From the NCBI GenBank assembly GCA_015709655.1, contig CP054181.1:857262-921261 (forward strand): DNA of 64,000 bases. The letters are read 5' to 3'. Positions 1 to 8,997 of the stretch are shown piece after piece. Made by a program: the position numbers and the translations under genes. Numbering within the stretch: the first letter of the stretch is position 1; the number at the start of each line of letters is the position of its first letter. Under the pieces are notes generated by a model. That model worked only from the letters and a program-made list of their open reading frames with translations. It did not search any database and was not told the origin of the DNA. Source of the DNA: Ignavibacteria bacterium. GTDB lineage: Bacteria; Bacteroidota; Ignavibacteria; Kapaibacteriales; Kapaibacteriaceae.

Positions 1-1973
1 CCGAGGGAACCGCACACGCCCAAATCTGGCGGATGAGCGTTGGCAGAATTCCGTTGTACCTGCTCGATACCAACATCCCTGAGAATCCTACCGAAGAACT
101 CCGCAGTATTTCTGACCGCTTGTATGGCGGCGACAGTGAAACCCGCATCAAGCAGGAGATCCTGCTCGGGATTGGCGGTATGCGTGCGTTGCAGGCTCTG
201 GGTATCGAGCCCGCAGCCGTCCATCTTAACGAAGGACATGCTGCCTTTGCTACCCTGGAACGCAGCCGGATTTTTATGACGCAACTCGGCCTGGACTTCC
301 GCCAGGCATGGCAGGTAACCGCTGCCTCCACCGTGTTTACTACCCATACGCCTGTTCCTGCCGGCAACGAAGTGTTTACACACGACCTTCTGGAGGAACA
401 CTTTGCTACTTATGCCAAGGGGCTTGGGCTTACCTGGGATGAGTTTATGGCCCTGGGTGCCACCGGCACGCCGGATAATACCGTGGGCTTTTCAATGACA
501 ATCCTTGGCATCAGGGGCAGCTCCGCACGCAACGGCGTCAGCAAACTTCACGGCGAAGTGGCCCGCCAGATGTGGCGCTCGGTGTGGTCGGATTTCGAAC
601 TCAACGAAATTCCCATCGGGTCGGTTACCAACGGTGTCCATATCGAAACCTGGGTTGCCCCCGAGATTGCCGACCTGTACGATCGCTACCTGGGTCCGCA
701 GTGGCGCTCCGAACCCGATAACCGGCAACTGTGGGAGAACGTCCACAATATCCCGTCAATCGAGCTGTGGCGCGCTCATCAACGGCGCCGCGACAGGCTG
801 GTTATCGGTGCCCGCGAACACATCCTGAGCAAACACAGTACCTCGCTTACCCAAAGCCAGATCGCCCATATCCATAACTTCCTGGATCCCGATGTACTCA
901 CTATTGGCTTTGCACGACGGTTTGCAACGTATAAACGGGCAGATCTGCTGATGTGGGACGTTGAGCGGCTGGCACGTATCGTTAACAATGCCGATCGCCC
1001 TGTTCAGTTCATCCTTGCCGGAAAGGCACACCCGCGCGACAACGCAGGCAAGGAACTTATTCAAACTGTTCACTCCAAGATTGCAGAACACGGACTTGCC
1101 GGACGAATTGTCTTTCTGGAAGACTACAACATGGATGTTGCCAGACTCATGGTTCGCGGTTGCGATATCTGGCTGAACACTCCCCGGAAACCCTACGAGG
1201 CATCCGGCACAAGCGGAATGAAGGCTGCCGTTAACGGATGCCTGCACTTCTCGATTCTGGATGGGTGGTGGGCCGAAGCGTACGACGGTGAGAACGGCTT
1301 CTGTATCGGACGTGGCGAATCGTTCGAACCCGAAGAACAGGATGCTGCCGATGCCCTCACGCTGTACGATATCCTGGAACACGTAATCATACCCATGCAT
1401 TATGATATCAGCAACGGCGGCAAGGTCCCCGAACGCTGGGTTGCCATGATGAAACGCAGCATTGCTTCCCTCGCGTGGCAGTTCAGCGCTCATCGGATGG
1501 TAAAAGATTATACTGTCGGCTCATATACCGGCGCCATGGATCGGTTTAAGGAGATGACGCAGGATAATGCTGCCGCCGCTCGTAACCTGGTTGCGTTTTT
1601 TACCAAGGTGCGCAGCTCATGGAACGAGCTCTCCATTCGGGATGCCACTATCTTTGGTACCAACAACGCCAGCGTTGGTTCAGTTGTCGAGGTACAGGCG
1701 GCAGTCAGCCGGGCAGGGATCGAGCCTGAACATTTGCTTGTACAGGCGGTGTACGGACGTGTTAATAGTCGCGGTGTGATTGTCAATCCGTCATATCTGA
1801 CGCTGACGCCTATAAAAACCGAAAACGGCACAACACACTACTCGGGACTGTTTAACTGCAACAGTAGCGGCGAAATTGGCTGCGCTGTTCGCGTGCTTCC
1901 GGCACACCCTGCTGCTGCCAATCCGGCAGATGCCGGTCTGGTTCATTACAGCACAAGCGTTACCAGGGCATAG
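1..1973 (+). CDS. glgP: Alpha-glucan (glycogen) phosphorylase, 5' end missing
   Basis: GT35 phosphorylase that releases glucose-1-phosphate from glycogen or maltodextrin in the cytoplasm. The reading frame is already open at base 3 and reads AQIWRMSVGRIPLYLLDTN, a conserved internal segment, so the ATG at 33 is not the start and the N-terminal part lies outside the window. About 655 residues are present. Visible landmarks are the HLNEGHAAF block, the FTTHTPVPAGNE block, FARRFATYKR, and the PLP-site region KPYEASGTSGMKAAVNG followed by DGWWAEAY. This arrangement is that of the shorter bacterial 'alpha-glucan family phosphorylase' rather than the classic GlgP. It ends 90 bp before the next gene's start. 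No frameshift is seen. Function is confident; the natural substrate chain length cannot be read from sequence. Confidence 0.93.
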   Translation, partial: EGTAHAQIWRMSVGRIPLYLLDTNIPENPTEELRSISDRLYGGDSETRIKQEILLGIGGMRALQALGIEPAAVHLNEGHAAFATLERSRIFMTQLGLDFRQAWQVTAASTVFTTHTPVPAGNEVFTHDLLEEHFATYAKGLGLTWDEFMALGATGTPDNTVGFSMTILGIRGSSARNGVSKLHGEVARQMWRSVWSDFELNEIPIGSVTNGVHIETWVAPEIADLYDRYLGPQWRSEPDNRQLWENVHNIPSIELWRAHQRRRDRLVIGAREHILSKHSTSLTQSQIAHIHNFLDPDVLTIGFARRFATYKRADLLMWDVERLARIVNNADRPVQFILAGKAHPRDNAGKELIQTVHSKIAEHGLAGRIVFLEDYNMDVARLMVRGCDIWLNTPRKPYEASGTSGMKAAVNGCLHFSILDGWWAEAYDGENGFCIGRGESFEPEEQDAADALTLYDILEHVIIPMHYDISNGGKVPERWVAMMKRSIASLAWQFSAHRMVKDYTVGSYTGAMDRFKEMTQDNAAAARNLVAFFTKVRSSWNELSIRDATIFGTNNASVGSVVEVQAAVSRAGIEPEHLLVQAVYGRVNSRGVIVNPSYLTLTPIKTENGTTHYSGLFNCNSSGEIGCAVRVLPAHPAAANPADAGLVHYSTSVTRA

Positions 1974-2063
1974 CCGATACTGAAACTTTTGAGCAAAAAA
2001 CATATCTTGTCATCTTTCAAAGATTTCGTACCTTATACACTTGTTCACCATCACCGGAATACA

Positions 2064-3848
2064 ATGAAACAGCATTTTTTATTACTAAGCCTGGTTTTAT
2101 TCATCCTTGGCTGGGTGGGAGTTTCCGCACAAACTGCCACCGTTACCTTCCTTCACAACAGCCCCGACCCTGCAATGGCACAGGTTGATGTGTACATTAC
2201 CCAGTACGATAACACCGCAAAGGCTGACAATGTAAACTACAAGGACGGTTTAATGTTTACCGACGCAATTATCTTTGGAGGCCTGGAGGTGTTCATTGAT
2301 GTTGCCCCTGCAAATAGCGGGTCAAAAGATGATGCCGTTGTCCGGTTCTCGTTCACCCCTGAAGCGGATGCGGGATACCAGGTTGAACTGTTCGGAGTGC
2401 AGGGAACGGATGGCTGGCTTGCCAACCCGGACGGAGAGCCAATCAATCTGCGAGTTAAGCAGCAGATTGTGCCTAACCCTGAACCGGTGGTTGGCGAAGT
2501 TGGCCTGATGTTCTCGCACGGCGTTACCGATATGGAGTCGGTTGACGTGTACCTCCGCGGCGCAGCAGCTCCGGTGTTTACGTCTGTGAAATACGGCGGC
2601 ACCACGACAGAAACCAAGAACGTCAAACGTCAGCTATACACAATTGATCTGACTGTTGCCGGTAATAAAAACAATGTCCTGGCTTCGTTTGAATGTGACT
2701 TCTCGACAATTCCCAGCGATGTGATCTTCCTGACGTCATCAGGCTTTAAAATCCCTAACGATAATAACAAAAGTGAGAATGGCCTGTATCTGCTTGCCAC
2801 ACTCGACAATGGCTCCGTTATCAAATACCCCATGCTTTCCGGTTCGCAGAAGTCCAGGATGCAGTTGATCAATGCTTCGGCAGATCCCGTCCTTGCCATG
2901 GTGGATTTGTACGTAAACGGTACGCGTGCCGCCGATAACCTTGCCTATAAAAAGGCCACCGGTTTTATCGATTATGAGGCGGGAACACCTGTTATCATCT
3001 CAATCGGATCGGCTACATCAACCAAGGAGAGCGAAGCCTTCTTCCGCGATACCCTCGAGCCGCTGCGCCCGGGCAGAACGTATCAGGTTGTTGTTTGCGG
3101 TGTAAGCGATACTGCATCGTTCAGCAATACCGCCAGCGGTGCTCCCGCCGTTCTCCAGTACATTGTAGCCGAGGGTGCTCTTGAAGAATCAACCGATCCT
3201 GCTAAGACAGCCGTCCGCACCATACATACAGTCACCGACCTTGGCACAGTGGATGTCCGCAACGCCACGAACACCTATGCCGGGGCGCTTACCTATACAG
3301 CGTACTCACCGGAATACATCATGGTAGAGCCGGCCATTGATACCGTGTGGTTGTACAGCACTACCAACGGGACGCCAATTCGTGGATGGATTGCCGATCT
3401 GCGGGGTACAAAGCGTGCAGTAACAATGCTGCTCACCGGTTTCTTTGGCCCGGATTCCAACCAGAGCGGTCCGCTCTACAATCTTGTCCTCATCGAGCCC
3501 AACGGTACAATCAACGACAAACTGTCGGTTGTTCAGCCGCAAACCGAATGGGTTGCCGAACTGGTGCACGGCTCGGACTGGCAGCTTTCACCCAATCCGG
3601 CTTCTGCTACGCTTAATCTTATGATTCCGTTTGGCAACAGTGAGGCTGCTGCCATCGGTACCTCGGCTACCGCACTCTTGTATTCGGCGCACGGCGAGCA
3701 GATGCTCTCCACGCCACTCACCGTATCCGGTAGCGGTATCAGCGGCCCCTTGAATGTTGAGAATCTTCCGGCCGGTGCCTACCGTGCCGTAGTTATCGGA
3801 TCATCAGGCCGCGTAGTCGGCTCTGCCGGGATTTCCGTAATCCACTAA
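2064..3848 (+). CDS. Secreted DUF4397-repeat protein with T9SS-type C-terminal domain
   Basis: 594 residues from the ATG at 2064, chosen because it begins a clean signal peptide (MKQHFLLLSLVLFILGWVGVSAQ); the in-frame TTG at 1989 would put 25 unrelated residues in front. DUF4397 units are visible at about residues 27-140 (start FLHNSPDPAMAQVDVYI) and about 265-390 (start LINASADPVLAMVDLYV), with a more diverged segment between. The last ~80 residues (from WQLSPNPASATLNL to the end, with LPAGAYRAVV) fit a T9SS type A sorting domain, so the protein is probably exported through the outer membrane and attached or released. DUF4397 proteins are common in Bacteroidota and have no assigned biochemical role; I infer a surface or structural function. 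The gene appears monocistronic and is closed by the hairpin at 3870-3911. Confidence 0.85.
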   Translation: MKQHFLLLSLVLFILGWVGVSAQTATVTFLHNSPDPAMAQVDVYITQYDNTAKADNVNYKDGLMFTDAIIFGGLEVFIDVAPANSGSKDDAVVRFSFTPEADAGYQVELFGVQGTDGWLANPDGEPINLRVKQQIVPNPEPVVGEVGLMFSHGVTDMESVDVYLRGAAAPVFTSVKYGGTTTETKNVKRQLYTIDLTVAGNKNNVLASFECDFSTIPSDVIFLTSSGFKIPNDNNKSENGLYLLATLDNGSVIKYPMLSGSQKSRMQLINASADPVLAMVDLYVNGTRAADNLAYKKATGFIDYEAGTPVIISIGSATSTKESEAFFRDTLEPLRPGRTYQVVVCGVSDTASFSNTASGAPAVLQYIVAEGALEESTDPAKTAVRTIHTVTDLGTVDVRNATNTYAGALTYTAYSPEYIMVEPAIDTVWLYSTTNGTPIRGWIADLRGTKRAVTMLLTGFFGPDSNQSGPLYNLVLIEPNGTINDKLSVVQPQTEWVAELVHGSDWQLSPNPASATLNLMIPFGNSEAAAIGTSATALLYSAHGEQMLSTPLTVSGSGISGPLNVENLPAGAYRAVVIGSSGRVVGSAGISVIH

Positions 3849-3869
3849 CTCATACTCCGAAAGCATACC

Positions 3870-3911
3870 CGAGTTTCCCCGTTATTCTGCACAGAATAAC
3901 GGGGAAACTCG
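3870..3911 (+). terminator. Perfect 19-bp hairpin between the DUF4397 gene and ffh
   Basis: Two perfectly complementary 19-base arms (3870-3888 and 3893-3911) separated by the tetraloop GCAC. It lies 21 bp after the stop codon of the upstream gene. There is no T-run after the right arm; the next bases are TATCTTTG, which look like the promoter of ffh. It is therefore either a terminator of U-poor type or a transcription-termination hairpin fused to a promoter. Confidence 0.75.
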
Positions 3912-3919
3912 TATCTTTG
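3912..3919 (+). promoter_or_regulatory. TATCTTTG -7 box for ffh
   Basis: Exact match to the Bacteroidota -7 consensus TAnnTTTG, starting on the base after the hairpin. With the 6-nt spacing seen at the SRP RNA gene, transcription would start near 3926, giving a 12-nt leader before the ffh ATG at 3938. No clear TTG -33 element is visible because the hairpin arm occupies that place. Confidence 0.6.
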
Positions 3920-3937
3920 CCGTTCTCTGAAACGCCT

Positions 3938-5275
3938 ATGTTTGAATCACTACAGGAAAAATTAGAGGGAGCGCTAAAGCGTTTCCGCGGACAAAGCCGG
4001 CTTACCGAAGAAAATGTGGCCGAGGCTCTGAGTGAAGTGCGTACTGCACTGCTGGATGCCGACGTTGCATTCTCCGTCACCAAGTCATTTATCGAAACGG
4101 TAAAGGAGAAGTCACTTGGTATCGAGGTAAAAGGTAATCTGCAGCCCGGACAGCTGATGATCAAGCTCATCCACGATGAGCTTGTGGAGCTGATGGGGTC
4201 AAAAAAAGCCGATCTTGCACTTGCGCCCCAGCCCCCTACCATCGTTATGGTTGCAGGATTACAGGGCTCCGGTAAAACTACCTTCTGCGCTAAACTGGCA
4301 TACTCGCTGAAGAAAAAAGGTAAACAGCCGCTGCTGGTTGCGTGCGACGTGTACCGTCCGGCCGCTGTTGACCAGTTGCGTACACTAGGACAAAGCATCT
4401 CTCTGCCGGTGTTCAGCAAGGATGACGCAAAACCACAGGAAATTGCAACCGAGGCTCTGACCTATGCGCGGAAGTATGGGCGCGACGTGGTGATTGTTGA
4501 CACTGCCGGACGTTTGACAATTGATGATGAGATGATGGCGGAAGTGGCCGATCTGAAGGAGCTGCTCAAGCCACATGAAATTCTGTTTGTGTGTGATGCC
4601 ATGACGGGTCAGGACGCCGTGACCACCGCCGGCGCGTTTAACGACAGGTTGGACCTTACCGGCGTTGTGCTTACAAAGCTTGACGGCGATACCCGGGGCG
4701 GTGCCGCACTCTCTATCCGCCAGGTTCTGGGCAAGCCTATCAAGTTTGTTGGTATCGGCGAAAAAGTGGATGCCTTGGAACTCTTCCATCCCGAGAGAAT
4801 AGCCTCCCGCATTCTGGGCATGGGCGATGTGCTCTCACTGGTTGAGAAAGCTCAGGCACAAATCGATGAAAAAGAGGCTGAACGCCTGGAAGAAAAGATT
4901 CGGAAAAACCAGTTCACCTTCGAAGATTTTCTTGCTCAGATGAAGATGATTAAAAAGATGGGGTCGCTGCGCGACCTGCTGGGAATGATTCCCGGTATGG
5001 ATAAGCAGCTCCGTAACGTGCAGATCGACGATAAGGCGATGAACCGCGTCGAAGCCGTGATCCTGTCGATGACTCACGAAGAACGCCGGAACCCACGGAT
5101 ACTGAACGGATCGCGCAGACGACGCATTGCCTTGGGCAGCGGCACTACCATCCAGGATGTAAACCGGTTGATTAAACAGTTCGAAGACATGCAAAAAATG
5201 ATGCGTACCATGGCAAAAGGCGGGAAACCTACAATTGGTGGACAGCCCATACGCCAGCCGGCACGCAAACACTAA
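3938..5275 (+). CDS. ffh: Signal recognition particle protein Ffh
   Basis: 445-residue SRP54 GTPase that binds the SRP RNA (encoded at 55245-55340 in this window) and signal peptides, and delivers ribosomes to FtsY at the inner membrane. The start is the ATG at 3938 (MFESLQEKLEGALKRF), the standard N-domain opening; a TTG seven codons upstream adds nothing conserved. N domain at about 1-85; G domain with P-loop GLQGSGKTTFCAKLA at about 107-121, DVYRPAAVDQLR, DTAGR, and TKLDGDTRGGAAL; Met-rich M domain from about 300 with MIPGMDKQ and RRRRIALGSG. rpsP follows after 29 bp, a pairing common in bacteria, and the two probably share the promoter at 3912. Confidence 0.97.
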   Translation: MFESLQEKLEGALKRFRGQSRLTEENVAEALSEVRTALLDADVAFSVTKSFIETVKEKSLGIEVKGNLQPGQLMIKLIHDELVELMGSKKADLALAPQPPTIVMVAGLQGSGKTTFCAKLAYSLKKKGKQPLLVACDVYRPAAVDQLRTLGQSISLPVFSKDDAKPQEIATEALTYARKYGRDVVIVDTAGRLTIDDEMMAEVADLKELLKPHEILFVCDAMTGQDAVTTAGAFNDRLDLTGVVLTKLDGDTRGGAALSIRQVLGKPIKFVGIGEKVDALELFHPERIASRILGMGDVLSLVEKAQAQIDEKEAERLEEKIRKNQFTFEDFLAQMKMIKKMGSLRDLLGMIPGMDKQLRNVQIDDKAMNRVEAVILSMTHEERRNPRILNGSRRRRIALGSGTTIQDVNRLIKQFEDMQKMMRTMAKGGKPTIGGQPIRQPARKH

Positions 5276-5304
5276 TTACTCACTTATTTTAAAAAGGGAC
5301 CACC

Positions 5305-5775
5305 ATGGTCAAACTCCGCTTGCGTCGCAGGGGTCGTAAAAAACACCCGTTCTACGACATCGTTGCGATCGACGGACGCGCCCGCAGAGACGGCGCTGCC
5401 ATTGAACGTGTGGGATGGGTAGATCCCATGACCACACCAAATAATGTTGTTGTTGACACTCAGCGTGCTATCTACTGGCTGAATGTTGGGGCACAACCTA
5501 CCGACGTTGTACGTCAGATTTTTAGTCGCGAAGGCGTTATGCTGCACCGTGCACTTGCCTTTAAGGGGCTTGCCCCTGCCGAAATCGAACAACAGGTACA
5601 ACAGCACCGCGAACGCGCTCTTGCCCGGTACAACCGCCTGAAGGCACGTCGGAAAGAACGCGCTGCCAAGAAGGCCGAGGCCGCCAATACCCCTGCAGAA
5701 GAACCTGCAGCAGAGGTCGCTCCGTCAGCCGACGAAGCTCCTGCAGCTGAGGCACCGGAAACAGCAGCAGAATAA
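5305..5775 (+). CDS. rpsP: 30S ribosomal protein S16 with Ala/Glu-rich tail
   Basis: 156 residues. The first ~85 are the S16 fold (MVKLRLRRRGRKKHPFYDIV, then DGRARRDGAAIERVGWVDP and AIYWLNVGAQPTDVV). After about residue 110 comes a Lys/Arg/Ala-rich helix and then a low-complexity Ala/Glu/Pro tail, which roughly doubles the usual ~80-90 residue length; tails of this kind are common in Bacteroidota S16. An AAAAAGGGA ribosome-binding segment precedes the ATG. It is cotranscribed with ffh and followed by a strong terminator, so the usual rimM-trmD-rplS partners are not attached here. Confidence 0.96.
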   Translation: MVKLRLRRRGRKKHPFYDIVAIDGRARRDGAAIERVGWVDPMTTPNNVVVDTQRAIYWLNVGAQPTDVVRQIFSREGVMLHRALAFKGLAPAEIEQQVQQHRERALARYNRLKARRKERAAKKAEAANTPAEEPAAEVAPSADEAPAAEAPETAAE

Positions 5776-5800
5776 GAACTGCTATTGGACGTTGCTAACA

Positions 5801-5840
5801 GGGCTATACCATTCAACGGGTATAGCCCTTAGTTTTTTTA
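5801..5840 (+). terminator. Intrinsic terminator of ffh-rpsP
   Basis: 10-bp perfect stem GGGCTATACC / GGTATAGCCC with an 8-nt loop, followed by TTAGTTTTTTTA. It is 25 bp after the rpsP stop and marks the end of conserved core sequence before the accessory island. Confidence 0.92.
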
Positions 5841-6159
5841 TGCAATACTGGTGTGGCAAGGAAAAAACCAACCCGTCGCGCGCTGAAACGAATGTCGTAA
5901 GGAAGGAGCAGGTTGAGTTAGTAAGCATACAGATCGTTGGTATTCTACGGGAAACTCATCCGCACAGCGTCAGTGTCACATGGATAAAGTACCTCGTGCG
6001 AACGCACACGATCCACACCCGGCGTCAAACGCTCCCAGCATCGAGCCAAGCCTGTTGGCTGCGCTCAAACAATAACACAGGAGAATGCTGGGCATACTCC
6101 GGCAAGTCCAGGCAGTACACCCATAACCGCGGCGCAGGACAGCGCAGGGACAAGCTGAT
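5841..6159. other. Intergenic, no gene recognised
   Basis: About 320 bp between the rpsP terminator and the IS3 deletion derivative. Short open frames exist on both strands, but none has a convincing start signal, domain or composition. It may be decayed sequence left by earlier IS activity. Confidence 0.5.
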
Positions 6160-6631
6160 TGTATTAGCCCCCTAAAAGACTGGACAGCAATCACAAAACA
6201 GATTTGTACCAGTTACCGTAGGAAATCATGGCAAGAACAAAGCGAACATTTACACCGGAAGATCGACTGAGTCTTCTGCAGGAAGCGGAGCGGGAGGGAT
6301 ATCTGGCAACCTGTCGCAAGTAGAATTTGAACGATTTGAGTTTAGCCATGGGCTACAAGCTCAACCACAGAAAACGCGCTCGAATAACTCCACAGCAGAA
6401 ATGGGAAACTGCTCCGCTCACTACGACCGCTCAAGAGTTCGCTCGTGTGTCGGAAGCGTCCATGCTCGGTTCGAAGGGCTCCACAGAACATCATACCGTT
6501 TCTGGTGCCAAGCACCACCAATCCAGCTACTGAGGCTGTTACCGACCGTTGCTCGAACATGGATGAGAACAGCCGACACGTACTACATATCTTTGACAAC
6601 AAATCTGTTTAATCTATTAGGGGCTGATACA
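6160..6631 (+). mobile_element. Internally deleted IS3-family copy (472 bp)
   Basis: The ends match those of the full-length IS3 element at 10422-11864: TGTATTAGCCCC at the left and, read inward from the right, TGTATCAGCCCC. An ATG at 6228 opens the first ~30 codons of orfA (MARTKRTFTPEDRLSLLQ...), nearly identical to the full copy, and reaches a stop at 6318-6320. The sequence then jumps to the 3' part of orfB (ITPQQKWET, EFARVSE, LGSKGSTEH). The central ~970 bp are missing, so it cannot code for transposase but may be movable in trans. Its orientation is opposite to the full copy. No 3-4 bp target duplication is visible at its ends. Confidence 0.88.
6588..6595 (+). promoter_or_regulatory. 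Outward-facing TATCTTTG box in the IS3 remnant
   Basis: Exact TAnnTTTG match close to the right end of the deleted IS copy, pointing to the secreted-protein gene at 6735. In the full IS3 copy the equivalent bases read TATCTTTA, so the match is specific to this copy. Predicted start near 6602; whether it is active cannot be judged. Confidence 0.35.
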
Positions 6632-6734
6632 ATGCATCTATTGAACATTTGTGTAAAAAATCCCCCACTGCGGCACAGCCCGAAAACGTTACAGATAAAA
6701 AGGTCGTATATTGAGGCGTAACTAAAGCACATCC

Positions 6735-7484
6735 ATGAAGAGTCTCATTTTTGTAGTACTGACTCTGCACTCTGTACTCTGTACTCAATTGGTAACAAGC
6801 CAGGAGAATTGGTTTTGTTTCAGGGAATCGATATGCATGGAAAAATTAGGTGCAGATCTACCTGGCAATGCAGGTCCTGGACAAGTTATTCTGACTCATC
6901 CGAATTACCCGAATTGTCAATTATTGGTTACGTATAGGGCGTGGTTCTGCGTAGTGGGATCGGAAGTAATCTATCGGCTCAGTATAACTGGCTGGGCTCC
7001 GATTGATATCAATGACCCAGGTTGTGCAGGTTTAAAATCTGTGATGTATCCATCAGGATATCTAGGCCCAGTGGATCAAGATTTTGTTCTTGGAATGTTT
7101 AATAGTCTCATACCTGTTGTTAGCGAATATTATTTTATAAACCGTCCAGGAATGTCCCCAAGCTTGTATCCATGCCCAGCAACCTTTACAACTCAGGAGT
7201 TTGTGCAAGGATCATGTGTCAAACTTGTACAGAGCTCTTACATCTCCACACAACCAGTCATTCTGCTCGATCCATTCTTCAAACTTGCATTTTGCACCCA
7301 TTTCTGTTGCACAACAACTCTTGAACATTGCTTCGACAACGAAACAAATACAGTTCAAACCCGAGTTCTTACTCATTCTGGACAAATACTAGCATTCCAA
7401 TGCGATGATGCTCCATTAATCACTCCGCCCCCTTCTGGAACCATTCTCTCAACAACATGCAAAGCAATGTGCCCTCAAGAGTAA
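6735..7484 (+). CDS. Cysteine-rich secreted protein, unknown function
   Basis: 249 residues with an N-terminal signal-like segment (MKSLIFVVLTLHSVLCTQ). The mature part contains many cysteines spread throughout (WFCFRESICME, PGCAGL, CTHFCCTTTLEHC, CKAMCPQE), suggesting a disulfide-bonded exported protein. I recognise no domain and no T9SS C-terminal signal. The gene is AT-richer than the surrounding core genes and sits between two IS3 copies together with the next gene, 30 bp downstream, with which it may be cotranscribed. The ATG is preceded by no strong ribosome-binding site; a TATCTTTG box lies about 140 bp upstream inside the IS remnant. Confidence 0.7.
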   Translation: MKSLIFVVLTLHSVLCTQLVTSQENWFCFRESICMEKLGADLPGNAGPGQVILTHPNYPNCQLLVTYRAWFCVVGSEVIYRLSITGWAPIDINDPGCAGLKSVMYPSGYLGPVDQDFVLGMFNSLIPVVSEYYFINRPGMSPSLYPCPATFTTQEFVQGSCVKLVQSSYISTQPVILLDPFFKLAFCTHFCCTTTLEHCFDNETNTVQTRVLTHSGQILAFQCDDAPLITPPPSGTILSTTCKAMCPQE

Positions 7485-7514
7485 TACGTATAGAATCACA
7501 CAGTCATCAGAGTT

Positions 7515-8900
7515 ATGATTTTTCACGTTATGAATATTAGGTACTGTGCTACGATTTCTCTGGCACGTGCAGTAACGGTCTTGGTCATGCTGGTGCTTCA
7601 GATAACTGCTGTGCATGCTGCTATAGATGAATCAGTTCGGGTAGAACCAACAATATTGAAAGTGTTGGACTCGATTCCCCCTAACAAGCATTTAACCTTC
7701 CAAACAAAAGTGGGACGTGAAATTGTGCTGTTGAGCGATTACTTTAACATGAGTTTGTACGGGATCGATGAGTTGTCATACACAACAAACTGGTCCTGGG
7801 CACCACAAAACTCGAAAATCAGATATGCTAGGATCTCCGGCGTCCGAATGACTGGCGAGGGTGTTGGAGAGTGTCTTATAGTAAATCTTGAGTATGCCAG
7901 CGATATGTACAGATATTCCTTTGTAAACGGAAGGACAAGAGATTCATCGCTGTTGCAACTGCCTAAGCCAGCCCATCGAAGAATTGGGAGTATAGATGGC
8001 AAAGGTAGTCTCATTGCTTTCACAACGCCTGTAAGTACACTAACTGCTGATACATTGTTTGCATACTGCATGGACACTGTAACTGGCTGGCACAGTGAGT
8101 GGAAGATGCAGGTGACAAATGATGATGATATTTTGATGGGGTCGGCTATTCTAATTATGGATACTACTGTTGTAGTGTTTTGGAGGGAAGTAATAAATAG
8201 TATGGAAGTCCGAAACCGAATCATGGTACGAGGGATGTATTCGGAAGATGAACTGAAGACAATGGTTTGGAGTGATACAGGTGAGTTTAGATATGACGTC
8301 CAATTTATTGGCGCTGACGAAACCAATGGGAGCATTGTGATCATTGCATCAGCTACAAGTAGAGTTGAACCAAGGTGGGGTCTGCAGATTTGGAGATACA
8401 ACGTCGGCTCTGGTGAACTTAAATTAGTAGTTGAGTTTCTGCCAAAATATACATACCCTACTGTGTTTGATGCGATGATCTCTAATGACGGGAGTGTGAC
8501 TGCAGTTGGAGACATTCTCGATTATGACCCTGCGGCCGGGGAATTGATTGAGTCGTCATCACGCGGTTTCATTTGTGAATTCGATTCAGCATTAAAAACC
8601 AAGCGATTTCTCAGCATGCAGGATCAAAGACCATCACGTCTTAGCTCGCTTTATAAAGATCAGAACAAATTGTATGTATTTGGGCAGGGGGCTGATCAGG
8701 CTCCGTTTATTGCACGGATTGATGAGGATCGCATAACAAGCGCGGATTCAGGTAAACCGGGCGATCATGAAGTTCTACAGCATATTGAATGGTATGACAT
8801 CTTAGGACGGTCACTACAAAACCCGGAAAACGGTGCTGTTATCGAGCTGCTGCAGTGTTCACCTGGCTGTTACCATTCAAGATTGCTCTTGGTTCACTAG
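7515..8900 (+). CDS. Secreted protein with T9SS-like C-terminus, possible beta-propeller
   Basis: 461 residues. Two start choices exist: the ATG at 7515 or the ATG at 7530 (MNIRYCATISLARAV), both leading into a hydrophobic signal segment ending near VHAAIDE. The body is Trp/Asp/Ser-rich with recurring segments such as GSIDGKGSLIAF, GADETNGSIVIIAS and SNDGSVTAVGD, resembling propeller blades, but no named repeat is certain. The tail (WYDILGRSLQNPENGAV..., ending SRLLLVH) resembles the end of T9SS type A sorting domains, where a DxxGR block is typical. Like its upstream neighbour it is AT-rich cargo between IS copies. Function unknown; export is inferred. Confidence 0.72.
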   Translation: MIFHVMNIRYCATISLARAVTVLVMLVLQITAVHAAIDESVRVEPTILKVLDSIPPNKHLTFQTKVGREIVLLSDYFNMSLYGIDELSYTTNWSWAPQNSKIRYARISGVRMTGEGVGECLIVNLEYASDMYRYSFVNGRTRDSSLLQLPKPAHRRIGSIDGKGSLIAFTTPVSTLTADTLFAYCMDTVTGWHSEWKMQVTNDDDILMGSAILIMDTTVVVFWREVINSMEVRNRIMVRGMYSEDELKTMVWSDTGEFRYDVQFIGADETNGSIVIIASATSRVEPRWGLQIWRYNVGSGELKLVVEFLPKYTYPTVFDAMISNDGSVTAVGDILDYDPAAGELIESSSRGFICEFDSALKTKRFLSMQDQRPSRLSSLYKDQNKLYVFGQGADQAPFIARIDEDRITSADSGKPGDHEVLQHIEWYDILGRSLQNPENGAVIELLQCSPGCYHSRLLLVH

Positions 8901-8997
8901 CCAATGGTATCACGCTAAATAACTTGACAGGATTCATTAAATAGTTTTATAACCGTCGTATTTAGGAAACCATAACGCAAACGGGAGTGTTGCATTA

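Noticed and set aside
756..1493. 245-codon minus-strand frame inside glgP
   Set aside because: It lies antisense to a strongly conserved phosphorylase and shows no domain; it is a shadow frame.
1989..2063. TTG start at 1989 for the DUF4397 gene
   Set aside because: It would place 25 residues before a clear signal peptide; the ATG at 2064 fits export.
4385..5272. Long minus-strand frames inside ffh
   Set aside because: They are antisense to conserved SRP54 sequence with no recognisable domain.
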